From Stomoxys calcitrans (taxonomy: Eukaryota; Arthropoda; Insecta; Diptera; Muscidae): a DNA stretch of 64,000 bases. The notes beneath the pieces were generated by a model, which worked only from the letters and a program-made list of their open reading frames with translations, did no database searches and was not told the DNA's origin. This document shows positions 47,101 through 56,092 of the stretch, one piece after another (the first letter of the stretch is position 1; every line of letters begins with the position of its first letter). The translations under genes and the position numbers were made by a program. The stretch is from the NCBI RefSeq assembly GCF_963082655.1, contig NC_081553.1:34106882-34170881 (forward strand), in the 5' to 3' direction.

Positions 47101-47610
47101 CCATGCATCCCGAAAAATGCACTGTTTGGTGTGGTTTGTACGCTGGTGGAATCATTGGACCGTATTTTTTCAAAGATGCTGTTGGACGCAACGTTAAGGT
47201 GAATGAACACATTTCGAACCGAACACTGATTTTGGTAATAAAATTCAATGATTTGCAAGCGTTGCTCGTTAGTAAGTCTATTCATGATGAAATGTCAAAG
47301 CATACTGAGCATCTTTCTCTTTGACACCATGTCTGAAATCCCACGTGATCTGTCAAATACTAATGCATGAAAATCCTAACCTCAAAAAAATCACCCTTTA
47401 TGACCTCTTGAAAAAGCGGCCAAGGAGACTCTTTAAGTGAGACGCTTGAGGGTTCTACAAAAATATGCATCATAGTGTTAGCAAATATATTGTCAATGAT
47501 ACTATATTAATGATATGTTAGGATTTGAAGCAACTCTGAGTTGAATATTTACCACATAGACTTTGGGACACCAGACTTATGATGAGTACAAACGTTGATA
47601 ATATAATCAT
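35108..47610 (-). CDS. CLIP-domain trypsin-like serine protease (gene B), complete
   Basis: Seven exons, 5' to 3': 47610-47553, 46721-46549, 44753-44549, 44471-44423, 39497-39310, 35601-35506, 35433-35108. They give 1095 nt, 364 aa and a TGA stop, all GT-AG with matching phases. Residues 1-19 (MIILSTFVLIISLVSQSLC) are a signal peptide. Residues 20-82 form a six-Cys CLIP domain ending in HICC. After a short linker, cleavage after Lys109 is expected (TDK/VTNG; the usual IVGG is replaced). Catalytic residues are His153 (44449-44451, on a 49-nt exon), Asp211 (39350-39352) and Ser309 (35276-35278); Asp303 corresponds to position 189, so trypsin-like specificity is expected. Cys178/Cys187 and VED in the 70-80 loop match easter/grass-type proteases. 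Intron 1 holds a mariner MITE; introns 2, 4 and 5 hold DINE-like copies. Confidence 0.92.
35742..36775 (-). mobile_element. DINE-1/mini-me-like element, complete
   Basis: Tail AACAAGTAAAAGCGTGCTAAGTTCGGCCGGGCCGAATC, four units, a GACAGACGG/GACGGACGG block at 36586-36633, CATGGCTAGATCGACATAAAATGTCGCGACGATCAAG core, TA tract and head CCCCCATCTTATGGTGGAGGGTATAAAAA. It lies in intron 5 of protease B. Confidence 0.88.
36786..36975 (-). mobile_element. DINE-like tail fragment
   Basis: ACATTAAGTTAGACCGGGCCGAAATTTAGATACCCACCACTTCGGG with about 130 bp of the following subterminal region, then cut by the next element. Confidence 0.7.
36985..38875 (-). mobile_element. DINE-related element with TAATACCCTGTACC ends
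   Basis: One end is GGCGGTGCCAACTTTATAATACCCTACACC (37007-37036); the other is CACTAGGTTATAATACCCTGTACCACAGG (38847-38875). About nine units carry GAACATATATATGGGAGCTATATCCAAATCTGAACCGATTTTTATGAAATTCTCCAG, period about 152 bp (37484, 37636, 37788). A GACAGACGG block is at 38725-38757. The termini differ from the other DINE-like copies although the plan is the same. A MITE is inserted at 38248-38455. Confidence 0.75.
38248..38455. mobile_element. MITE, TTGGGTTGCC family, TA duplication
   Basis: 208 bp with TTGGGTTGCCCAAAAAGTAA at the left and its complement at the right, inverted repeats of about 33 bp, flanked by TA at 38246-38247 and 38456-38457. It has mariner-type ends and no coding. Inserted in a tandem unit of the surrounding element. 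Confidence 0.93.
38876..39290 (-). mobile_element. DINE-like fragment
   Basis: Two and a half units (CACTGTGTCAAATTTCAGTGAAATCGG; GATCGGTCTATATGACAGCTATATCC) without ends, stopping about 20 bp before the donor of protease B exon 5. Confidence 0.7.
39510..40200 (-). mobile_element. DINE-like tandem fragment
   Basis: Five degenerate units with GGGCCCAAGACCTTAA and GGTATATA-GCAGCTATATCCAA. It starts within about 15 bp of the acceptor of protease B exon 5. Confidence 0.7.
40208..41180 (-). mobile_element. DINE-like element, head lost to a SINE
   Basis: Tail AACAAGTAAAGGCGTGCTAAGTTCGGCCGGGCCGAATCTTGGGAACCCACCACCATGG and six units with GATCGGTTTATATGGGAGCTATATCAGGTT and ACACTATGTGCAAA-TT(T)CAGCCAAATC. 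It is broken at 41180 by a SINE. Confidence 0.8.
41181..41435 (+). mobile_element. tRNA-derived SINE
   Basis: GGAGGCCACTGTAGCGCAGAGGTTAGCATG, GACGCTGAACGCCTGGGTTGGAATCTGG (B box mutated), CAGCGGTTGTTTTCCCCTCC and ATTGATATGTGGGAAGTTTGCCCCTGTTCCTTAG. Its final tail is displaced: GGAATGTTTATCGGAAAAATTTGC appears at about 41509, after an inserted DINE-like segment. Confidence 0.85.
41436..41625. repeat. Duplicated 70-bp DINE-like segment around the SINE tail
   Basis: TATCCAAATCTGAACC(G/A)ATATGGCCCATTTGCAATGCCCAACGACCTACATCAATACTAAGTAAT occurs at about 41442-41509 and 41550-41614. The SINE tail lies between the copies. Confidence 0.85.
41630..42185. other. Unassigned, less AT-rich segment
   Basis: Contains GGAGTCAGAAGCCCCTGG and GGTGAGACCCCAGTTGGGGCAACGTGG. 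It may be a 5' region of a LINE, but no domain can be read. 42080-42120 resembles the SINE tail (GGGCAAAATTTGAAATTTGC). Confidence 0.35.
42190..42720 (-). mobile_element. DINE-like element, degraded
   Basis: Three units, then GTGCTTTCGACAAACGG (GTCY block lost), core GAAGATCAAGAATATA and head ACTCTCATCTTATGGTGGAGGATAC. Confidence 0.7.
42725..44260. other. Unassigned intron stretch of protease B
   Basis: No gene found. 43385-43430 in reverse (GGCGAATTATTGGCGCCTTGAAATAGCC) resembles the 5' region of the RTE-type LINE at 30115. A TCTATC microsatellite lies at 43702-43731. 43740-43830 has GACGGACGGACATAGTTC, a DINE-like scrap. Confidence 0.4.
44266..44412 (+). mobile_element. DINE-like head fragment next to a splice donor
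   Basis: TATACCCACCACCATAGAATAAGGGGTATATTC, GCAACACATCGAAATATCCATTTCCGA, a TA tract, core and GTCCCTGTGTCTGTCCGTCT at 44394-44412. It ends about 10 bp from the GT donor of the catalytic-His exon of protease B (44423). Confidence 0.8.
44811..45300 (-). mobile_element. Two fused DINE-like fragments
   Basis: 44811-45110 begins ATGGATACCCACCACCTCGGGTATATATATG and has two units. 45114-45155 is a second tail (AAGTAAAAGCGTGTTAAGTTCGACCGGGCCGGGAGC) joined directly to a unit of another subfamily. Confidence 0.7.
45331..46516 (+). mobile_element. DINE-1/mini-me-like element, complete
   Basis: Head TTTATACCCTCCACCAGAGGATGGGGGGTATAC, TA tract, core, GTCCGTCCGTTTGTCCGTCCGTCCGTCCGTCTGTCTGTC at 45466-45503, about five units, then CCATGGTGGAGGGTATATAAGATTCGGCCCGGCCGAGCTTAGCACGC and TTTTACTTGTTC at 46516. 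The head and the CCATGGTGGAGGGTATA near the tail are subterminal inverted repeats. It ends about 32 bp from the donor of the protease B CLIP exon. Confidence 0.9.
46792..47398 (+). mobile_element. mariner-derived MITE with long inverted arms (copy 1)
   Basis: 607 bp flanked by TA at 46790-46791 and 47399-47400. Inverted arms of about 200 bp start AAGGGTGATTTTTTTGAGG; each encodes a transposase N-terminus (MNRLTNEQRLQIIE), so the two arms code toward each other. The centre (47001-47190, plus strand) keeps the SDEAHFWLNGYVNKQN, LPMHPEKCTVWCGLYAGGIIGPYFFKD region. It cannot make a transposase. It lies in intron 1 of protease B. Confidence 0.93.
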
Positions 47611-47684
47611 GTTGTTTTCGGTTTTCACTTTTTTTCTATTTTACACCCAACTGTTAAGAAATGCTAAATTGTTTAAATATTTTT

Positions 47685-47955
47685 CCCAGATGAGAATAAC
47701 ACCATCCAACATAGGGTTGAGGTATAAAAACTTTGTCATTCCATTTGCAACACATCGAAATACTGGTCTAAGACCCCATAGAGTATAAATTCTTGATCGT
47801 CATGATATTTTAAATCGACCTAGCCATGTCCACGCTAACTTTCGACTTTGTGCTAACCCTTATGCTAAGCGCTTGCAATTTAGCACAAATACTTCCGGTT
47901 GGGATTGTAAATGACCATATCGGTCCATGTTTTTATATAGCTATAAACCGACGTG
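47685..47955 (+). mobile_element. DINE-like fragment
   Basis: GGTATAAAAACTTTGTCATTCCATTTGCAACACATCGAAATACTGG, core TTCTTGATCGTCATGATATTTTAAATCGACCTAGCCATGTCC, and part of one unit (CATATCGGTCCATG). It lies just upstream of the protease B start codon at 47610. Confidence 0.75.
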
Positions 47956-48094
47956 CCAACTATCGGCAACATAGGGCTGCTGTTTTAGCAAACATTTCGG
48001 TCAGCTAAATCAGCAAACAAAATCTGCCGTTTCATTTACAACAATTTGCTGATCCATCCATTGGTATACAATTCGAAACATGGCTGAGCTCGCT

Positions 48095-49583
48095 CGCATT
48101 TTTATGCCCACCACCATAGGATGGGGGTATACTAATCTAGTCATTCCGTTTGTAACACCTCGAAATATTCGTCTAAGACCCCACATAAAGTATATATTGG
48201 GTTGCCCAAAAAGTAATTGCGGCTGTTACTTTTAGCTTGCTTTAGAAAAAAAGTGTAAAAAAAGTATATTTGATTAAAGTTCATTCTAAGTTTTATTAAA
48301 AATGCATTTACTTTCTTTTAAAAAAATCCTCAATTACTTTTTGGGCAACCCAATATATTCTTGATCGACTCGACGTTCTGATTCGAAATAGCCATGTTTG
48401 TCCGTCCGTCTGTTGAAATCACGATAGCGGTCGAACGCGTAAAGCTAACCGCTTGAAACTTTGCACAGATATTTAATATTGATGAGGGTCATTGGGGATT
48501 GCAAATGGGCCATATCGGTTCAGATTTAGATATAGCTTCCATATAAACCGATCTCCCGATTTGATTTCTTGGGCACCTGGAAGCCAAAATTTTCGTCCGA
48601 TTTTTCTGAAATTTTGCAACAACTATGCCAAGTACGGTCAAAATCGGTAAAGAACCTGATATAGCTCCCATATGAACCGATCTCCCGATTTGAAAATTTT
48701 TGCATTGTGTTGAAATTTTGCATTTTTTACGGTCCAAATCGTTCAGGAACCTGATATAGCTCCCACATAAACCGATCTCCCGATTTGACTTCTTGAGCCC
48801 TTACAAGCCTCAATTTTTGTCCGATTTGGCTGAAATTTTGCTTTGTTATGACTTTCAACAACTGTGCAAAGTACGGTCTATATCGGTCAAAACCCTGATA
48901 TAGCTCCCATATGAACCGAACTCCCAATTTGACTTCGTGAACCCATGGAAGCCACAATTTTTGTCAGGCTGAAATTTTGCACATAGTGCTGCGTTATGAC
49001 TTCCAACAACTGTACCAAGTACGGTTCAAATCGGTCAAGAACCTAATATAGCTCCCATATAAACTGGTCTCCCAATTTGACTTCTTAAGCCCATGAAAGC
49101 CACAATTGTTGTCCGATTTGGCTGAAATTTTGCACATAGTCCTGCGTTATGACTTTTAACAACTGTACCAAGTACGGTTCAAATCGGTCAAGAACATGAT
49201 ATAGCTCCCACATAAACCGATCTCCCGATTTGAATACTTTAGCCCATGGAAGCCATAATTTTTGTCAGATTTCGCTGAAATTTTGCACACAGTGTTGCGT
49301 TTTGACTTCCAACAACTGTACCAAGTACGGTTCAAATCAGTCAAGAACATGATATAGCTCCCATATAAACCGATCTCCCGATTTTACTTCTTGAGCCCTT
49401 ACAAGCCGCGATTTTCATCCGATTTGGCTGAAATATATAGTTTTCTGTTATGACTCTTATCAACAACTGCGCCAAGTACATTTAATTCGGTCTATAACCA
49501 GATATAGTCCCATATTTTAGCAGAATTCATGGTGGTGGGTTCCAATGATTCGGCCCGTCTGAACTTAGCATGCTTTTACTTGT
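48095..49583 (+). mobile_element. DINE-1/mini-me-like element with MITE in its TA tract
   Basis: Head TTTTATGCCCACCACCATAGGATGGGGGTATACTAATC, a TA tract interrupted by a MITE at 48197-48353, core TTCTTGATCGACTCGACGTTC, GTCCGTCCGTCTG, about seven units with CCGATCTCCCGATTTGACTTCTTGAGCCC, and the tail GATTCGGCCCGTCTGAACTTAGCATGC, TTTTACTTGTTTC. Confidence 0.88.
48197..48353. mobile_element. MITE, TTGGGTTGCC family, short copy
   Basis: 157 bp with the same ends as 38248-38455, flanked by TA (48195-48196 and 48354-48355). A deletion removes the inner part of the left arm (AATTGCGG joined to CTGTTACTTTTAGC). Confidence 0.93.
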
Positions 49584-49701
49584 TTCTTCTAACATCTCCT
49601 TCATAATTAAGCAGCAGTCGTTTTCAGCAAACAACAGACTTTTCAGCTGCTGCTCTGAAATTGCAGAACTTATGCTATAATAGCAGAACGACTGCTGCAA
49701 T

Positions 49702-49868
49702 AGCTTCGTAAGACTTTAGAAGGGGAAACCCCTGTTCATTGAGCTTAAGTCGATGAAAGCACCAGCAAATTTTTCAGCGGTAGTTATTCGAACTGACGGA
49801 ATGAATGCTCTTCGTTTCAACTTTAGCTCAATGAACAGGTGTTTCCCCTTCTAAAGTCTTACGAAGCT
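49702..49868. repeat. 44-bp inverted repeat, 79-bp spacer
   Basis: 49702-49745 and 49825-49868 are complementary with one mismatch (AAACCCCTG versus AAACACCTG). The transcript would fold into a long hairpin. It lies at the right part of the CAGCA-rich element. Confidence 0.92.
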
Positions 49869-49910
49869 GAGCTGAAATCAGCATTAGTGAGTGAATAATC
49901 GCAACTCAAA

Positions 49911-50945
49911 ACTCTTTCGATGTCATCCAACGCTTTGCTGAGAAAGCGGATATGCAAAACTATGAGCTAAAATTGACATGCACAAAACCAATCGCCAGTT
50001 TCCATTCAAAAACCATGAGAGTCCAACAAGTGTGAGTCCCTAGATCCATAAAAACCATGTGTTCTTGTAATCAAGCTATAGCCTTAACAAGGTTGTGTCC
50101 GTATGGGCTGATTATTATATACCCTCCAACACGGATCCCCAAATGTCAAGTTATGTCAATCACGTTACATATGCAGATTAGGCAGTTAGTTTTGATTTTT
50201 AAAGACGGACTGACTGACTCACGGATAAGGCCAGAATGTCTTTGAAGTCAAGGTGATGAAGGCTTTTTACACTTTGTAGGATGACAGTTCCATATTTTAT
50301 GGTGTTACAAATGACAAGATCAAATAATTATTATAATTTTTTATGTACTTGGTCTTATGTTCATAGAAAGTTTTAGTAGAACGGTAGGCAGTTTAAGTGC
50401 ATATTTTGATGCTGATTTGTACATAGAGCTTTAAATTTCTTGCCACAGTTAAGATGATGAAAATTCAATACTGTAGACAATCTTGATTAAAACCCGATTG
50501 GATTATTTTTCTCTAGCAATTATTGTCTACCAGTCCAGTATGGTGAAAGTTGACATTTTTAAACGTTATCTGTGATTCGTTTCTTTTTTTGTTTTTTTTT
50601 TTACACAATTTTGTTTATTAACGATTCCCAAATACAATTATTTTTATTCTAAAGATCATGATAAAATATTTTCTTTGAACTCAAAAGGCAAATTTATTAA
50701 ATAACTTTTTGCTTTTAATCACTACTGGGAAACAAGCACTTGCTGCTGATCTTGAACGTTGAGTGTTTCGCGTAAGACTGATTGATTTGTTGTTTAAAAG
50801 CTGACTCAATGGAAATCACAAGAGACTCAATGAATTTTATAAATATAAGGAAAAGAGGTTATTTTTTACACACTCATTATGCTAACACTCAAACGAGATG
50901 AGCTACTTGTTTGGTTCTGGTAATGATAATAGGTCCATGGCAAAA
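49911..50945. other. Unassigned region upstream of protease B
   Basis: AT-rich with no convincing coding. 50100-50260 has ATATACCCTCCAACACGGATCC, a degenerate DINE-like head or tail. The rest is not recognised. Confidence 0.3.
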
Positions 50946-50946
50946 A

Positions 50947-52706
50947 AAAACAAGTAAAAGCGTGCTAAGTTCGACCGGGCCGAATCTTATATACCCTCCA
51001 CCATGGTTCGCGTTTGTCCAGCTCTTTCCACGATATCTCTTTTTAGGCAAACAAAGGATAAAAGAAAAAAAATTCTCAATGTTATTGGAACAATATCAAG
51101 TTATGGCTCATTTTTGACTATAATTGTAATGAATTTTGGAGACCATAGTAGAAGTCATTGTGTATAATTTTAGCCAAATCTAGTAATAATTGCGCCTTGT
51201 AGGGGCTCAAGAAGTAAAATCGGGAGATCGGTTTATAGGGGAGCTGTATTAGGCTATAAACCGAATCATACCATATTCGACACGTATGTTAAAGGTCATG
51301 GGAGAAGCCGTTGTACAAAATTTCAGCCACATTGGATAATAATTGCGCCCTCTAGTGGCTCAAGAAGTCAAGACCCCAGATTGGTCTATATGGCAGCTAA
51401 ACCAGGATATGGACCGACTTGAACCATACTTAGCACATCTATTGAAAGTCATAACAAAACACATTATGCAAAATTTCAGCCACATTGGATAATAATTGCG
51501 TCCTCTAGTGGCTCAAGAAGTCAAGACCCCAGATCGGTCTATATGGCAGCTAAACCAGGATATGGACCGACTTGAACCATACTTAGCACATCTATTGAAA
51601 GTTATAACAAAACACATTATGCAAAATTTCAGCCACATTGGATAATAAATGCGCCCTCTAGTGGCTGAAGAAGTCAAGACCCCAGATCGGTTTATATGGC
51701 AGCTATACCAGGATATGGACCGACTTGAACCATACTTAGCACATCTATTGAAAGTCATAACAAAACACCTTGTGCCGAATTTCAGCCACATTGGATAATA
51801 ATTGCGCCCTCTAGTGGCTGAAGAAGTCAAAGACCCCAGATCGGTTTATATGACAGCTATACCAGGATATGGACCGACTTGAACCATACTTAGCACATCT
51901 GTTGAAAGTCATAACAAAACACCTTATGCAAAATTTCAGCCACATTGGATAATAATTGCGCCATCTAGTGGCTCAAGAAGTCAAGACCCCAGATCGGTTT
52001 ATATGGCAGCTATATCAGGTTATGAACCGATTTGAACTATTCTTAACACAGTTGTTGGAAGTCATAACAAAGTACGTTGTGCAAAATTTCAGCCAAATCA
52101 GATAGGAATTGCGCTCTCTAGACGCTCAAGAAGTCAAGACCCCATATAGGTTTATATGACAGCTATATCAGGTTATGGACCGATTTGAACCATACTTACC
52201 ACAGTTATTGGAAGTCATAATAAAACACCTCATGCAAAATTTCAGCAAAATCGGATAATAATTGTGCCCTCTAGTGGCTGAAGAAGACTAGATCCCAGAT
52301 CGGTTTATATGGCAGCTTTTTCAAAACGTGGACCGATAAAGCCCATTTACAATCCCAACCTACCTACACTAATAAGAAGTATTTGTGCAAAATTTCAAGC
52401 GGCTAGCTTTACTTCTTCGAAAGTTAGCGTGACAGACGGACGGACGGATAGGCGGACAGACGGACAAACGGACAGACAGACGGACAGACGGACGGACAGA
52501 CGGACGGACAGACGGACAGACGGACCGACAGACGGACGGACAGACAGACAGACGGACGGACAGACGGACGGACAGACAGACGGACGGACGGACGGACATG
52601 GCTAGATCGACATAAACTCCTCGAAAATGACGAATATTTCGAGGAGTTACAAACAGAATGACGAAATTAGTATACCCCCATCTTATGGTGGAGGGTACAA
52701 AAATTA
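50947..52706 (-). mobile_element. DINE-1/mini-me-like element, complete, expanded GTCY block
   Basis: Tail AACAAGTAAAAGCGTGCTAAGTTCGACCGGGCCGAATC, about eight units of which four (51351-51964) are nearly identical at a 153-bp period, then a 167-bp GACAGACGG array, CATGGCTAGATCGACATAAA and head CCCCCATCTTATGGTGGAGGGTAC. The usual core between array and head is shortened. Confidence 0.9.
52431..52597. repeat. GACAGACGG/GACGG microsatellite, 167 bp
   Basis: An imperfect array of GACA, GACG and GACC tetranucleotides (complement GTCY) sits where other copies have 10-50 bp. Long open frames of RTDG and CPSVR type over it are artefacts of the 4-bp repeat. Confidence 0.95.
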
Positions 52707-52709
52707 AAT

Positions 52710-52965
52710 ACGAGAGCCACAACTAACCACGGAGAGTTTTTTTTGCATTAACATTTTAAAAATTAAAATTATTATTTGTTTGCTTTATATACTCAATTTT
52801 ACTTACTTGTATTCTATGGGAGAAGTAGAGCCTATCCAAGCTAATTGTAAACCGGCTTTTATTTTCTCTCTCAATGCAGCAAACAATTTAAGTTAATATA
52901 ATTAATTAAAAACATTGAACAGCAAGCGGAACTTAAATTGCAACAGGACTGACATACCTACTCAC
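52710..52965. other. AT-rich spacer
   Basis: No feature recognised; includes an ATTAAAATTATTATTTG run. Confidence 0.3.
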
Positions 52966-53124
52966 TAAGATGGCTATTAAAGAACGTTGTTTCAACTTGC
53001 CAAACTCAGAAAAGATTTCCAAACGCCTCGATCTTCTGCAGTGCTTGATTTCTGATACCAAGTTTCGAGATGTCTTTTTCCACTTGGTGTTTCGCTCGGA
53101 ATTTTGGTCTTCCCCGTATCTTCC
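52966..53124 (-). pseudogene. RTE-type LINE 3' fragment
   Basis: CCAAACGCCTCGATCTTCTGC and GATACCAAGTTTCGAGATGTC match, in order, the 3' end of the LINE at 20780-20850 on the same strand. It is fused directly to a SINE at 53126. Confidence 0.6.
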
Positions 53125-53125
53125 T

Positions 53126-53372
53126 CCTGGGTTCGAATCCTGGCGAGACCATCAGAAAAAATTTTCAGCGGTGGTTTTCCCCTCCTAATGCTGGCAACTT
53201 TTGTGAGGTACTATGCCATGTAAAACCTATCTCCAAAGAGGTGTCGCCGTTCGGACTTGGCTATAAAAAGGAGGTCCTTTATCATTGAGCTTAAACTTGA
53301 ATCGGACTACACTCATTGATATGTGAGAAGTTTGCTCCTGTTTCTTAGTGGAATGTTCATGGGCAAAATTTA
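53126..53372 (+). mobile_element. tRNA-derived SINE, 5' truncated
   Basis: Starts inside the tRNA-like part at CCTGGGTTCGAATCCTGGCGAGACCATCAG and keeps the body and tail (GTGGAATGTTCATGGGCAAAATTTAC). The CACTGCGG block is deleted. Confidence 0.88.
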
Positions 53373-53379
53373 CTTTTGC

Positions 53380-53960
53380 CTTATGAGCGTAACGTCAGGT
53401 TCGGATTGAAATGCCTTCTTAGCTTTATCCCTTTTTCAACATCCCTGTTCAATATGGCCTAGATCAGGATATGTTGTGAATATAGCGGTCATCAATACCC
53501 ATCGCCCTATTTAAGTTCTTGCACCCATAAAAGACCCATTTGTTATCCGATTTCGCTGAAGTTTAGTTGCATTAGACCCTACACATCCCTTTCCCGGCAC
53601 AGGATAGCTGTGAGCACCACACAGGCTGGTACATAGAGGTCCGATCTGTGTGGTGTTCATTGCTGTCACGAGAAGCTAAGCTGCAAGCTAATGGGCGCGT
53701 CCATAGGTTGCGGATATTGGAATGCTCCAAACGGAGTAGCTGCAACGGCAGTCGCGGCCAATCAGCGGTATCAAGGGCTGAAGAGATTCTAAGCCGATCG
53801 GTATACTTATCAATGCAGCTCTGCTCCTTCTACGTGTTGCAAACATATGCACAAAGTTATAATACCCTGTACCACAGTACTGGTGTGGGGTATAAATATG
53901 GTGAAAGTTTTAAAAAATCACTGGGGGTTTACAGACTATAGAGTCAAACAAATAAAAACA
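53380..53960. repeat. Mosaic of repeat scraps
   Basis: 53420-53590 is a degenerate DINE-like unit. 53590-53775 is less AT-rich and unassigned. 53780-53895 (CCGATCGGTATACTTATCAATG, GTTATAATACCCTGTACCACAG) is the end of the subfamily at 36985-38875. Confidence 0.55.
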
Positions 53961-53964
53961 TTCT

Positions 53965-54268
53965 ATTTTCGGCCGGGCCGAATCTATTATACCCTCCGCC
54001 ATCGATTGCATTTGTCTAGTTCTTTGAATGACTTTTTCAAATATATGTGAGCTATTGACCGATATGGACCGTACTTTTCATGGCTATTAGAAGTCATAAA
54101 AATACCACCGCCCAAAAATGTCTGGCAAATAGAGTAATAATTGCGTTCTCCAGAAGCTCGGTTTCTATGGCAGCTATATCTGGTTATGAACTAATTTAGA
54201 TCATACTTGACACAGTTGTTGTGCCCTCTAGAGGCTCAAGAAATCGAATCGAGAAATCTGTTTATATG
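53965..54268 (-). mobile_element. DINE-like fragment
   Basis: Tail TTTTCGGCCGGGCCGAATCTATTATACCCTCCGCCATCG and one and a half units. Confidence 0.7.
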
Positions 54269-54271
54269 GCG

Positions 54272-54420
54272 GCGCCAGTCTCAGTGAGAGAAAGGGCGGT
54301 ACCAGCTCATGCAGAAGTACTGAGTGAATATGATGATCGATATGACAAGGCGAGTTATTGGCGCCTTTAAATAACCAATGGCCAACCTGCTCCCGCGGCA
54401 ATCGGTCCTTTGGACCGGAA
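54272..54420 (+). mobile_element. RTE-type LINE 5' fragment
   Basis: GTCTCAGTGAG, ACTGAGTGAATATGATGATCGATATGACAAGGCGAGTTATTGGCGCC and AAATAACCAATGGCCAAC match the 5' region of the LINE at 30040-30155. Confidence 0.65.
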
Positions 54421-55050
54421 CGAGCTTGCTCGCCTACATGACCTTGACGAGAATCGCCACCTCCACTTGAAAATGTTGCTACAAAAACAACATCCTGAAT
54501 ATAGTGTAGATCATACTATATTTGCCGATACCGATCTCATGATTTATAGTCTTGGGTCTGTAAAAAGCGTATTATTATCCGATTTCACCGAAATTGGGCA
54601 CATTGAACTGTGTTAGGCCCCTCAAGACCGATCTCCCGACTTATGGTCTAGGAGCTATAGAAGTCGCATTTATTATCCGGTTTCGAAATTTGAACCAGTG
54701 ATTTGTATTAAGACTCCCGAAATCCGCACTAAATATGGTTCAGATCGAACTGTATTTAGATATAGCTGCCATACAAATTGATCTGCTTATTAAGGGTCTG
54801 AAGCCCATAAAAGCTTTATATACTACCTGACTTCGCTGAACTTTGAAATCGTAAGTTGTTTTAAGCCTCCCTACATCCAACTTAAATATGGTTCAAATCG
54901 AACTATATTTGGATATAGCTGCCATATAGCTCAATCTGCCGATGAAAAACTTTATTGACTTCCCGATTTCGCTGAAATTTGAAACAGTGAGTTGTTTTAA
55001 TCCTCCCGGTGTCCGCACCAAATATGGTTCAGTTCAGACGATATTTAGTT
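54421..55050 (+). mobile_element. DINE-like tandem fragment
   Basis: Three to four degenerate units (CATAAAAGC, TTATTATCCGATTTCACCGAAATT, ATATTTAGATATAGCTGCCATA) without ends. Confidence 0.65.
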
Positions 55051-55980
55051 TTCGGAAAGTTGCCACATTTCCCCAAGAGATTTTTTAGCGCTTTCCATCA
55101 TGGTTTGGATAAATTATAAATGGATTAGTACCGTTTGGTACTAGCCTTATTACCACACTGGTTTTGGTTTTAACACCAATCTGTTAATGGTTGTACTACC
55201 GTTATGGGTTTTAGTACCAAAACGATATTGAATATACAATCCCTTAAGATCCAAAATAAAATAAGTAAAAGCGTGCTAAGAATGTATATGGGGGCTATAT
55301 CTGTTTATTGACTGATACAAATCATACTTTGCATGGATGTTAAAAGTCATAACAAAATTCTTTGTTTCAAATTTCAGCCAAATCGGATGAAGGGCTCAAA
55401 AGATTTTTTAGCGCTATCCATCAAAAAAAGAATTTTGAAGGTGACTAACTTTAGCACCTTGCCAAGAGTCGCCCAGACCATGTAAGGCCTTGAAATTCTT
55501 CACATGATCTCGATAATAGCTGTAACAATTTCAAAGAGTTATCTCCATCCGTTCTCCGTTGGCATATTTTTTACTAGTTTTTTTCAATTCTATACACCCA
55601 GAGAAAATTTCATATCAAACGTCCTCATTTCTATACCATACGGTATTGTTAATAAAGCAACACCATATTGTAGCAAAGCAATCCCGCGTACTTTGGATGA
55701 ATTATAAAAGGATAAAATGGAGGCCCCTTATCATTGAGCTTGAACTTGAATCGGACTGCACTCATGTGATATGTGAGAAGTTTGCCCCTGTTCCTTAGTG
55801 GAATGTTCATGGGCACAATTTGCAATTTGCAATAAAAGGATGAGTACCATTTGGTACTAGCCTTATTACCAAACTGGCTTTGGTTTTAACACCAATCTGT
55901 TAATGGTTACAAACAGTACCACACCATTATGGGTTTTAGTACCAAACCGTTATTAAATATTCCATCCCTAATGAACCAAA
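55051..55980. repeat. Two copies of an unrecognised AGTACC repeat
   Basis: Copy 1 (about 55106-55250) and copy 2 (55690-55703 plus 55832-55975) share TAGTACC(G/A)TTTGGTACTAGCCTTATTACCA, TTGGTTTTAACACCAATCTGTTAATGGTT and TATGGGTTTTAGTACCAAA. Copy 2 is split by a SINE. 55265-55410 between them is a DINE-like fragment. Confidence 0.7.
55714..55831 (+). mobile_element. tRNA-derived SINE, 3' end only, 10-bp TSD
   Basis: AAAATGGAGGCCCCTTATCATTGAGCTTGAACTTGAATCGG to the tail GGGCACAATTTGCAATTTGCA, flanked by ATAAAAGGAT at 55704-55713 and 55832-55841. A 5'-truncated insertion typical of LINE-driven retroposition. Confidence 0.92.
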
Positions 55981-56092
55981 ATAAAGCCCAATATATACTT
56001 TATGTGGTCTTAGTCGCATGTTTCAAGGTGTTAAAAACGGAATGACGAATTAGTATGCCTCTCATCCTATGGTGGGAGTGCAAAAAAAATTA

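Larger units (their letters stand above)
47956..49910. repeat. CAGCA-rich element interrupted by a DINE-like insertion
   Basis: 47956-48093 (GGGCTGCTGTTTTAGCAAACATTTCGGTCAGC, AATCAGCAAACAAAATCTGCCG) and 49586-49910 (GCAGCAGTCGTTTTCAGCAAACAAC, AGCAGAACGACTGCTGC) share CAGCAAACA-type motifs and appear to be halves of one older element split by the DINE-like copy at 48095-49583. The family is not recognised. Confidence 0.45.

Noticed and set aside
47001..47324. 107-codon transposase-like frame as a domesticated gene
   Set aside because: It spans the MITE centre and then reads into the inverted arm backwards; the peptide's C-terminus is antisense of the transposase N-terminus.
50947..52300. CRISPR-like regularly spaced repeats
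   Set aside because: Units are contiguous and about 153 bp long with no unique spacers, in a eukaryotic intergenic element; this is tandem duplication within a transposon.
52309..52722. Frames encoding RTDGRTDG and CPSVRPSV-type peptides
   Set aside because: Translation of a tetranucleotide microsatellite inside a DINE-like element.
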